Below the pieces are notes generated by a model that saw only the letters and a program-made list of their open reading frames with translations, made no database searches and had not been told where the DNA came from. DNA of 64,000 nt, from assembly GCF_026965535.1 (NCBI RefSeq), contig NZ_CP114039.1, positions 1,302,001 through 1,366,000 of the forward strand, given 5' to 3'. Shown in pieces: positions 25,519 through 32,693 of the stretch. The translations under genes were made by a program, and so were the position numbers. This stretch comes from Corallococcus sp. NCRR (GTDB lineage: Bacteria; Myxococcota; Myxococcia; Myxococcales; Myxococcaceae). Each line of letters opens with the position of its first letter. Positions within the stretch are counted from its first letter, which is position 1.

Positions 25519-27396
25519 ATGCGGTGGATCCGGGGTTCGTGGCTGGTGCTCTCCCTCGTCGCGGGAGGGTGCGCACCGCTCGACCTGACCGCCCTCAAGC
25601 CGCAGGCCCCCGCCCTCTCCCGCGTGCTCCCGGAAGCACCGGGGGCCGCGTGTGCGTTCGGTGGAAAGGCCGTGCAGACGGGGTTGGACCTGGACGGAGA
25701 CGGCGCGCTGGCGGCCACCGAGGTCACCCACACCGACTACGTCTGCGCGGACGCGCCCACGCAGGTGCTGGTCCGGACCTCGGAGCTCGCCCCTGGCGCC
25801 GTGTGCGCGGAAGGGGGCCGGCTGACGCAGGCGGGGCTCGACCTGGACGGGGACGGCGTGCTGGACGACGCCGAGGTCACCCGCGAGGTCCCCGCCTGCA
25901 CGCGCGCCGCGGCCATCGTCACCCGGACCCGGCCGGTGACGGACAGCCCCCTCTGCCTGTCCCCCGCCACCGTGCTGGAGGCAGGCGACGACGTGGACGG
26001 CGACGGCGTGCTCGGCACCGCGGAGGTCCAGGCCTCCCATCACTTCTGCCTCGTGGACAGCGCCCTCTTGCGCATCCAGGTCCAGCCCGAGCCGGCCGGC
26101 GGGGCCTGCGGGCGGCCCGGCACGCGCGTGGAGGCCTTTGGAGACCTCGACAACAACGGACAGCGGGACCCCGACGCGGAGGCCCTGACCACCCTCCTGC
26201 TGTGCCAGCCCGCGCGCGTCTACAGCGGCGGCCCGTACGTGGTGGCCACCGCCGAGGACCTGGCGGGGCTCCAGGGCGTCACCCGCGTGGACGGGGACCT
26301 GCTCATCCACGGCGAGACCCTGACGGACCTGGCCCTGCCGGAGCTGTCCGCCGTCATGGGCGCCCTGTCCATCCAGGCCAACCCCCAGCTCACCCGCGTG
26401 GCGCTGCCCGGGCTGAGGTTCGCCGGGGAGCTGTGGCTGGATGACAACGCGGCGCTGTCCACGGCCACCGTGGGAGACCCGGCCGGCCGCGTCCACGTGG
26501 ACCGGAACGTGTCCGTGCGGGGCAACCCCGTGCTCCCGTCGCTGGACGGGCTGCGCGCGCTGACCCCGCGCCGCTGGCTGGGCGTGTCCGACAACGCGCT
26601 GCTGGAGACCTTCGAGTTCCCCGGGGTGGACAGCCTCCCGGATGGCCTCAGCGTGCAGGGCAACCCGCGGCTGCGCACGCTGTCCATGCCGTTCCTCGAG
26701 TCCGCGGGCAGCGTGTCGCTGAGCCAGAACGCGTCCCTGGAGTCGCTGTCCGGCCTGTCCAGCCTGCGCACCGTCGAACACCTGTCCATCTTCTCCAGCG
26801 GGAAGCTGACGACGGTGCAGGGACTCGACAACCTCCAGTCCGCGAGCTCCATCACCGTCGCCAAGAACGCGAAGCTCCAGACGATGGAGGGCTTCCCCAG
26901 CCTCATCCGCGTGGGCTCGGTGCTCATTGGCGACAACGCGGCGCTGGTGTCCGCGGGCGGCATGCCGGAGCTGCGCACCGTGTCCGAGGTCTTCACCGTC
27001 CGGAACAACGCCCTGCTGACGTCGGTGGCGGGCCTGGGCCACCTGGACTCCGTCCACACCCTGCTCGTGGAGTTGAATCCGCGCCTCACCGACCTGGGCG
27101 GCTTCGGGCGGCTCTTGCGGCTGGACCGGCTGTCGGTCCGCTACAACAACGACCTGCGGGAGCTGAACCGGATGGAGGGGCTGCGCCAGCTCCAGTTCCT
27201 CACCGTGACGGACAACCCGTCCCTCCAGGAGCTGGGCCTGCACGGGCTCCAGACCGTGGAGCAGGGGTTCAACGTGGCCAACAATCCCCTGCTGCCCGCG
27301 TGCAGCGCGCGCGAGCTGGCCGACCGCGTCTATTCGGGGATGGAGGTGCGCGTCATCAATGGCAACGACGACGCGGCCCCCTGCCCCAACCCCTAG
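25519..27396 (+). CDS. Lipoprotein with DxDGDG repeats and leucine-rich/receptor-L-like repeats
   Basis: Exported protein of 625 residues; the lipobox is VAGGC (Cys18). Residues 40-230 hold four repeats of the form (A/V)CxxGGxxxxxGLDLDGDGxLxxxEV, each with paired Cys and a Ca-binding-like DxDGDG loop, as in the DUF7151 kind of repeat. Residues 240-610 are beta-solenoid, leucine-rich-like repeats (VDGDLLIHGE, LSVQGNPRLRTLSMP, VLIGDNAALVSAGG) resembling receptor L domains. Likely cell-surface binding. Ribosome site AGGAGAGG. Its stop codon directly abuts the stop of the next gene on the other strand. Confidence 0.85.
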   Translation: MRWIRGSWLVLSLVAGGCAPLDLTALKPQAPALSRVLPEAPGAACAFGGKAVQTGLDLDGDGALAATEVTHTDYVCADAPTQVLVRTSELAPGAVCAEGGRLTQAGLDLDGDGVLDDAEVTREVPACTRAAAIVTRTRPVTDSPLCLSPATVLEAGDDVDGDGVLGTAEVQASHHFCLVDSALLRIQVQPEPAGGACGRPGTRVEAFGDLDNNGQRDPDAEALTTLLLCQPARVYSGGPYVVATAEDLAGLQGVTRVDGDLLIHGETLTDLALPELSAVMGALSIQANPQLTRVALPGLRFAGELWLDDNAALSTATVGDPAGRVHVDRNVSVRGNPVLPSLDGLRALTPRRWLGVSDNALLETFEFPGVDSLPDGLSVQGNPRLRTLSMPFLESAGSVSLSQNASLESLSGLSSLRTVEHLSIFSSGKLTTVQGLDNLQSASSITVAKNAKLQTMEGFPSLIRVGSVLIGDNAALVSAGGMPELRTVSEVFTVRNNALLTSVAGLGHLDSVHTLLVELNPRLTDLGGFGRLLRLDRLSVRYNNDLRELNRMEGLRQLQFLTVTDNPSLQELGLHGLQTVEQGFNVANNPLLPACSARELADRVYSGMEVRVINGNDDAAPCPNP

Positions 27397-28068
27397 TCAG
27401 CTCGCGTTTCCCTCCACCCGCGACTGGAGCACCGCGCCCAGCACGTCCGCGGTGTCCTCGCGCAGCCGCGACAGGTGCGTGTAGAGCACGTCCTCCACCT
27501 GGGACACCGCCTCCTTCGGCGCGCCCGCCTCGCGCAGCCCCGCCAGCACCGTGTACGCGGCCACCGCCAGCGGCCCCACGTAGCCGCGCGACTCCTCCCA
27601 GAACTCCTCGAAGCACGGCACCGCCTCGCCCGCCACCACGCGCCCAAGCCGCCCCAGGCACGCCTCCCAGTAGGCGCGGTGCGCGTCCCGGGCCGCGTCG
27701 TCCGCGAACGGGCCCTGGCGCAGCTCCAGCCGCGTGCCTGCGTCCCCCGCTCCGGTCGCATGGAAGGTCAGCTCCGCCCGGGTGCGCCCCGGCGGCACCG
27801 GCCCGCCGCCCTCCCAGTCCATCTCCAGCGCCAGGAACCGCCCCGGCTCCACCTGCACGATGCAGCCCACCTGCGAGAACACCCGGCCCGCCGAGTCCCT
27901 CAGGCCCACCCGGTAGGGCTGGCCCAGCGCGCCGGGGTCTGGCGCGTGCGTGCGGTAGCAGCCCGGCGGCGCGCCGAACCAGCGGCGGATGAGCGCGGGC
28001 TCCGAGAACGCGGGGAACACCGCCTCCGGCGGCGCGGGCAGCCTCCACTCCAGCGTCAGGTCGCTCAC
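27397..28068 (-). CDS. SRPBCC (AHSA1-like) ligand-binding domain protein
   Basis: Protein of 223 residues. The first 145 follow the AHSA1/START-like pattern: LEWRLPAPPEAVFPAFSEP, LIRRWFGAPPG, GRVFSQVGCIVQVEPG, and a C-terminal long helix. About 70 further helical residues follow. Start is GTG, overlapping the stop of the oxygenase gene by 4 nt (GTGA), so the two are coupled. Members bind small hydrophobic ligands; the ligand here is unknown. Confidence 0.82.
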   Translation of the reverse strand: MSDLTLEWRLPAPPEAVFPAFSEPALIRRWFGAPPGCYRTHAPDPGALGQPYRVGLRDSAGRVFSQVGCIVQVEPGRFLALEMDWEGGGPVPPGRTRAELTFHATGAGDAGTRLELRQGPFADDAARDAHRAYWEACLGRLGRVVAGEAVPCFEEFWEESRGYVGPLAVAAYTVLAGLREAGAPKEAVSQVEDVLYTHLSRLREDTADVLGAVLQSRVEGNAS

Positions 28069-28715
28069 GCCCGCACCCCCGAACGCGTGCGCAGTTCGAA
28101 GCGGGGCACGTTCGCCAGCTGCTCTGGCGGCGCGCGGTACTGCTCCACCACCAGGCTGATCCGCGACTCCCGCATGGACTCCGCGCCGGAGGTGATGGCC
28201 TCCACCTCATGCAGCAGGTCGCCCCGGAACATCACCAGCGCGTTCTCCTGGGGCGTGAGCTCCGCCACCCGAGCGCCCCGGTGGTACAGCCGCAGCGCCC
28301 CGCCCCGGAGTTCCTTCGGAACCTGGACATACAGCACGCTCACCGCCACCGGACAGCCGATGCTCGGGCCGTAGAATTCAAGACTCCGGTCGATGTGCGC
28401 CGCGACGTTCCGGCCCCTGCCCACCAGCAGCGGGTTGAGCAGGAAGGCGTTGCACTCCGGCAGGAGCGTCTTCGCCAGGTACGGCGCGAACGCCGGGAAG
28501 CGCTCATGGACCTCCGGCAGCGCGTCCCGGCGGAACGTCAGCGAGAAGCCATACGTGCCGGAGAACTGCCCCGACAGGTTCGACTCCCCCAGCAGCGACG
28601 AGCCCAGGATGGCCGAGCGGATGGAGGCCATCGTCTCTTCGGGGAGGACGTCCGGAGTGCGGTGGAAGAAGGTGTCGAGCCGGAAGGCTCCACCCCACGG
28701 TGGCTGGAAGCGCAT
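28065..28715 (-). CDS. 2-oxoglutarate/Fe(II)-dependent oxygenase
   Basis: Protein of 216 residues with a double-stranded beta-helix oxygenase pattern: the iron-binding pair in AAHIDRSLEF (HxD, near residue 112), the distal His in DLLHEVEAI near 180, and the 2-oxoglutarate Arg in RESRISLVVEQY. Start is the ATG of MRFQPPWGG; the reading frame upstream is not supported. It is the first gene of a two-gene unit with the SRPBCC protein. Substrate unknown; hydroxylation of a small molecule or peptide is likely. Confidence 0.8.
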   Translation of the reverse strand: MRFQPPWGGAFRLDTFFHRTPDVLPEETMASIRSAILGSSLLGESNLSGQFSGTYGFSLTFRRDALPEVHERFPAFAPYLAKTLLPECNAFLLNPLLVGRGRNVAAHIDRSLEFYGPSIGCPVAVSVLYVQVPKELRGGALRLYHRGARVAELTPQENALVMFRGDLLHEVEAITSGAESMRESRISLVVEQYRAPPEQLANVPRFELRTRSGVRA

Positions 28716-29005
28716 GGGCCCGGAGTCTACCCACCCACGCCGCGCTGCCCCATCCCCCGCCGCCGCTCGGGCGGAGGCCCTCCACGCCCCCATGCGCAAC
28801 ACGTCGCGTCAATCCGCGACAGCACGGCGCGTCAAGGATGACATCAATTTCACTTATTTATCAGTTATCAGGTCTAAGTCGAATTCTCCGGCCTCCCACC
28901 TTGCGGCTCCCAGGCGTTCAGACTTTCTTCGGTCAAACTACGAAGTCCCCTTCGCAGCGCTCGCCGTCCCACGCCCCATCCACCCCCACCATGGAGTTCG
29001 CAACC
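28716..29005. promoter_or_regulatory. Divergent promoter region with an A/T-rich island
   Basis: Between the oxygenase and the dihaem oxidoreductase. From about 28838 to 28890 the sequence is far A/T-richer than the surroundings (CACTTATTTATCAGTTATCAG), which marks promoter DNA in this genome. I cannot fix -35/-10 pairs with confidence. An ATG at 28991 is in frame with the downstream gene. Confidence 0.5.
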
Positions 29006-31273
29006 ATGAGCCGAAGCAGACTCACGGGAATCGCGCTCGCATTCCTGGCCGTCAGTTGTCTGGCGGTGCAATCCGCAGAAGCCGCCACGTATGGCGTTAC
29101 GCCATCGGGCTCCTCCGCCGTCTTCTACGTCGACACGACGGACTGGGCGGACATCCACTACGTGCTCAACGGCGGCGGACAGCAGAACATCCGCATGACG
29201 GTGACGGGAGGCCGCAACCAGTACACCGTCACGGGCCTGAGCACCGGCAACACCATCGACTATTTCTTCACGTACTGGGACGTGTCCTGTGCCTGCGCGC
29301 GCGACACGACCTGGACGCGCTACACGCATACCGGCACGGGCGGCGGCACGGACGCGGGCACGGGCACGCCCGACGCGGGCACCGGCGTGGACGCCGGCCC
29401 TCCTCCCAACGGCGACGCGGGCCCGGTGGTGCCGCTGTTCACCAGCAGCACGGCGCTGGAGCCGGCCACGGTGGAGAACACCTCCACGGCCCTCATCACC
29501 CGCGTGGGCGACCGCGTCCGCGACCGCCACATGCGCGAGGACCAGTACCAGGCCTACGACCACTACCTGAAGCTGTACTTCGAGAAGCGCACCCACTGGA
29601 TTGAAATCGTCGACCAGGTCGCCAAGGGCGGCAGCGTCATCACGGTGAACCTGTACACGATTTATCCGTATGACTCGCCGGACTTCCGCGCGTTCTTCCG
29701 CGGCATCAACACGGTGGCCGAGTACTGGCACAACGCGGACTTCGTGAAGGTCAACGACTACAAGTACACGTCGTCGGTGAACTTCAACGCCAAGGAGGGC
29801 CGCGCCATCCGCGTGGGTGACCGGATGGAGCTGGAGATTGGCGTGTTCCTCCAGGCGCCGGTGGAAGGCCGCTTCAACTACTACTCCACGGGCATGCTCT
29901 ACATCGTGGGCCAGGGCGGCATCGTGCCCTTCGAGGGCCAGGGCAGCCTGCGCGACTCCTTCCCGCTGCCGGAGAAGGCCTGGTCGGGCGGCCGCGGCAC
30001 GCTGCACACGCCGTTCTCCAACGAGCCGGACAACCGCTTCCTGCAGATGGCCACCAACATGGCGCCGGTGAACGCGCAGCCCTTCGTGGAGGGCCGCCGC
30101 CTGCACCACACGAACTTCCGCGACGGCACCCACTCCGAGCCGGACAACCCCGTCTTCACCGCGCACGCGAACAAGCTGGGCAACAACTACGTCAACGTGT
30201 CCTGCATCTCCTGCCACAAGCAGAACGGCCGCGGCCTGCCGCCCTCCACCACGAACACCACGTTGGACAACTACGTGGTGAAGGTGGGCAAGGTGAACAA
30301 CGGCGTGGTGTCCGTGGATCCGGCGCTGGGCTTCCGCCTGCAGCCGCGCGCGGTCAGCGGCACGCCGGAGGCGGACGTGCGCATCGGCAGCTGGACGACC
30401 ACGGCGAGCGGCACGCTGAACGGCGGCACGGCGTACAGCCTGCGCAAGCCCAACTACAGCTTCCTCAACGTGACGCCGACGAACTTCTCCGCGCGCATCT
30501 CGCCGCAGCTGGTGGGCATGGGCCTCCTGGAGGCGGTGCCGGAGTCGCAGATCGCCGGCCTGGCGGACCCCAACGACGCGAACGGCGACGGCATCTCCGG
30601 CCGCATGCAGACGGTGAAGGACCCGGAGACGGGCGTCACCCGCATGGGCCGCTTCGGCTGGAAGGCCGGCACGGCGCGCGTGAAGCACCAGGTGGCCGAG
30701 GCGCTCAACAGTGACATGGGCGTGACGACCAACGTGTTCAAGACGCAGGACTGCGGTTCGTCCCAGCAGGGCTGCGCGGGCACGAGCACGGAGCTGGGCG
30801 ACACCGAACTGGACCGGATGACCCGCTACATCGCGCTGCTGGGCGTCCCGGCGCGCCGCGACCACTCGGACGCGACGGCGATGCAGGGTGAGACGGTGTT
30901 CAACAACGCGGGCTGCGCGAAGTGCCACGCGCCCACGCTGACCACCAGCCAGTACAGCGCGATGGCCGAGTTCCGCGGCCAGACCATCCACCCGTACACG
31001 GACCTGCTCCTGCACGACATGGGCGCGGGCCTGGCGGACAACCTGCCGGAAGGCCAGGCCTCCGGCTCCGAGTGGCGCACGGCCCCGCTGTGGGGCATTG
31101 GCCTGACGGCGGGCGTGTCCGGCGGTGAGGCGTACCTGCACGACGGCCGCGCGCGCAGCGTCACCGAGGCCATCCTCTGGCACGGCGGCGAGGGCGAGGC
31201 CTCCAAGCAGGCCTTCGTGAACCTCAGCGCCGCGGACCGCAACGCGCTCCTGAAGTTCGTCAACTCGCTGTAA
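29006..31273 (+). CDS. Secreted dihaem oxidoreductase (DHOR/MauG-like) with N-terminal CBM56 domain
   Basis: Exported protein of 755 residues. Signal peptide ends at SAEA (residue 26). Residues 27-110 match CBM56, a beta-1,3-glucan-binding module (YGVTPSGSSAVFYVDTTDWADIHYVLNGG in outline, then GNTIDYFFTYWD). A Thr/Gly/Asp linker follows. The rest is a dihaem oxidoreductase with two c-type haem sites, CISCH (about 399) and CAKCH (about 636), and the family segment LPEGQASGSEWRTAPLWGIG. It probably acts in the periplasm or outside. GGAG lies 10 nt before the chosen ATG; a start 5 codons earlier is possible. Confidence 0.85.
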   Translation: MSRSRLTGIALAFLAVSCLAVQSAEAATYGVTPSGSSAVFYVDTTDWADIHYVLNGGGQQNIRMTVTGGRNQYTVTGLSTGNTIDYFFTYWDVSCACARDTTWTRYTHTGTGGGTDAGTGTPDAGTGVDAGPPPNGDAGPVVPLFTSSTALEPATVENTSTALITRVGDRVRDRHMREDQYQAYDHYLKLYFEKRTHWIEIVDQVAKGGSVITVNLYTIYPYDSPDFRAFFRGINTVAEYWHNADFVKVNDYKYTSSVNFNAKEGRAIRVGDRMELEIGVFLQAPVEGRFNYYSTGMLYIVGQGGIVPFEGQGSLRDSFPLPEKAWSGGRGTLHTPFSNEPDNRFLQMATNMAPVNAQPFVEGRRLHHTNFRDGTHSEPDNPVFTAHANKLGNNYVNVSCISCHKQNGRGLPPSTTNTTLDNYVVKVGKVNNGVVSVDPALGFRLQPRAVSGTPEADVRIGSWTTTASGTLNGGTAYSLRKPNYSFLNVTPTNFSARISPQLVGMGLLEAVPESQIAGLADPNDANGDGISGRMQTVKDPETGVTRMGRFGWKAGTARVKHQVAEALNSDMGVTTNVFKTQDCGSSQQGCAGTSTELGDTELDRMTRYIALLGVPARRDHSDATAMQGETVFNNAGCAKCHAPTLTTSQYSAMAEFRGQTIHPYTDLLLHDMGAGLADNLPEGQASGSEWRTAPLWGIGLTAGVSGGEAYLHDGRARSVTEAILWHGGEGEASKQAFVNLSAADRNALLKFVNSL

Positions 31274-31297
31274 GGCGGCAAGCCGGCTTCAAACCCA

Positions 31298-31342
31298 GAC
31301 GCCGGGCGGGAGGGGCCACTCGAGCCCCTCGCGTCCGGCGTC
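31298..31342. terminator. Long hairpin terminator between convergent genes
   Basis: Two 19-nt arms, GACGCCGGGCGGGAGGGGC and GCCCCTCGCGTCCGGCGTC, pair at 17 of 19 positions (one mismatch is a G-T wobble) around a 7-nt loop. It lies 24 nt after the oxidoreductase stop and 8 nt before the end of the opposite lipoprotein gene, so it can serve both. Confidence 0.7.
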
Positions 31343-31350
31343 GTGCCGTC

Positions 31351-31686
31351 TCAGGAGAGGATGGAGATGCCCTTCCAGTACCCCGGCGTCTCCGTCCTGC
31401 CCGTGAACACGATGGGCGCCTCCGCCGTCCCGCGCGCCACCAGGGAGCCCGTCTCCGTGATGCGGAGCCCGGACTCCGCCTCGAACTGGAGGCGCACCCC
31501 CGGCTCCACGGTGAGCGCCCCCGCGTACTCCACGGTCGTGTCCGGCGCCCAGGCCGTCGTGGAGGTCACGTCCTTGGAGATGGTCCGGACACAGCCGCTG
31601 GGGGAGGGGTCTCCGCCGCAGGCCGCCAGGACGGAGGCCGCCGCGAAGGGGAGGAGGTGAGGAAGGCCGGTCAGGTATCGCGTCAT
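31351..31686 (-). CDS. Short lipoprotein, probably the N-terminal remnant of a beta-helix protein
   Basis: Protein of 111 residues with a signal peptide and lipobox SVLAAC (Cys near 22). The sequence GALTVEPGVRLQFEAESGLRITETGSLVARGTAEAPIVFTG in outline is the usual opening of right-handed beta-helix (polymer-forming) surface proteins, which normally run on for hundreds of residues. Here it stops at GYWKGISILS, just where the helix repeats should begin. Either a degraded gene or a shortened, still useful protein. Confidence 0.6.
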   Translation of the reverse strand: MTRYLTGLPHLLPFAAASVLAACGGDPSPSGCVRTISKDVTSTTAWAPDTTVEYAGALTVEPGVRLQFEAESGLRITETGSLVARGTAEAPIVFTGRTETPGYWKGISILS

Positions 31687-31997
31687 GCATGCCACCAGGA
31701 AGGAGCCAGCGGCGACGGCCGCGCTCGAGCAAGGGGGATACGCCGGCCCGGCCGCTATTCTCACGAAGCGCGAAGTCACTCTCCGGGCTCACGGTGCGCG
31801 CATGAACAGGCACACCCTGCTCCACCGCGAGAACACATCCGCGGAGGCCGCCTGACACCCGGGAGGTCCGGGTGACTGCGCACGAGAGCACGGTCGGCGT
31901 CCGCGATGCGCGATGGCGGACAGGTGCGGAGGAGTCCCCACTCCCGGCCTCGTGAAGCGTTCCGACCTTTCCGGTGACCCTTTCCCGGAGAACACCC
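31687..31997. promoter_or_regulatory. Divergent spacer with a 7-bp inverted repeat
   Basis: About 310 nt without a gene I can support. At 31856-31874 lies a perfect inverted repeat, CACCCGG-GAGGT-CCGGGTG, which could be an operator or a small hairpin. No clear promoter hexamers. Confidence 0.4.
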
Positions 31998-32690
31998 ATG
32001 GCGCATCGTCCCGCCCCTCCGCCGCCGCTTTCCGACAATGACCTCCAGGCGGAAGCGGTGGCCTTCATGGATGCACGGGGACACTGGCTGACCGCTGTCG
32101 CGGCGCGGCGGGTGGCGGAGGTGCGCGAGTTCTTCCGGCAGCACGCCCACCTGCGGCGCGACTTCCTCCGGGAGCGTGCCGACGAGGAGCGCCGGGAGGG
32201 GCGGCTCGCCCTGGAGCTGTTCTCCCGCGCGGCCCAGCGCGTCCGGTGGCTGCTCACCACCGGCGACGGCCCCAGCACGCGCATCCATGGCGCGGAGGCC
32301 GGACGCGACCTGGGCCTGCTGTTCGCTGGCACCGACTCCGGACTGGATGGCCTGGCATCGGAGCGGGAGCAGCGCTGGAACCTCAACCACCCGCGCCCGC
32401 TGCCGCCCACCGGCTTTCGCGCGAGCCGCCCCGATGAGGCCTCGACGCAATACCTAGCCTTCTACGCGATGTTTGGCGCCTCCAACGAGCGCTTCCCCGA
32501 AGAGCAGCTGAACCGGCTGATGGGCACGCTCAGCGACATGGGCCCTCCGGATGATCAGAACCTGGCCTGGGACGGCATCGACCTGGGGCGCCAGCTGGGC
32601 GACCCGCGCTTCGACGTGAACGCCTGGCTCTGGAAGACCGTGGGGGACACAGGCCAGGTCCCCCAGGCCGCCGAGGCCGTGGCGGGCTGA
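31998..32690 (+). CDS. Uncharacterised protein
   Basis: Protein of 230 residues, not recognised. No signal peptide; mixed helical and charged (AARRVAEVREFFRQHAHLRRDFLRER), with no Cys and no catalytic motif that I can name. GGAG lies 8 nt before the ATG, and codon use is like its neighbours, so it is likely real. It is convergent with the large duplicated protein, 3 nt apart. Confidence 0.72.
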   Translation: MAHRPAPPPPLSDNDLQAEAVAFMDARGHWLTAVAARRVAEVREFFRQHAHLRRDFLRERADEERREGRLALELFSRAAQRVRWLLTTGDGPSTRIHGAEAGRDLGLLFAGTDSGLDGLASEREQRWNLNHPRPLPPTGFRASRPDEASTQYLAFYAMFGASNERFPEEQLNRLMGTLSDMGPPDDQNLAWDGIDLGRQLGDPRFDVNAWLWKTVGDTGQVPQAAEAVAG

Positions 32691-32693
32691 GGC

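Noticed and set aside
22998-25733. Long minus-strand frame opposite the antiporter
   Set aside because: His/Arg-rich composition without motifs; the plus strand encodes a clear CPA1 antiporter.
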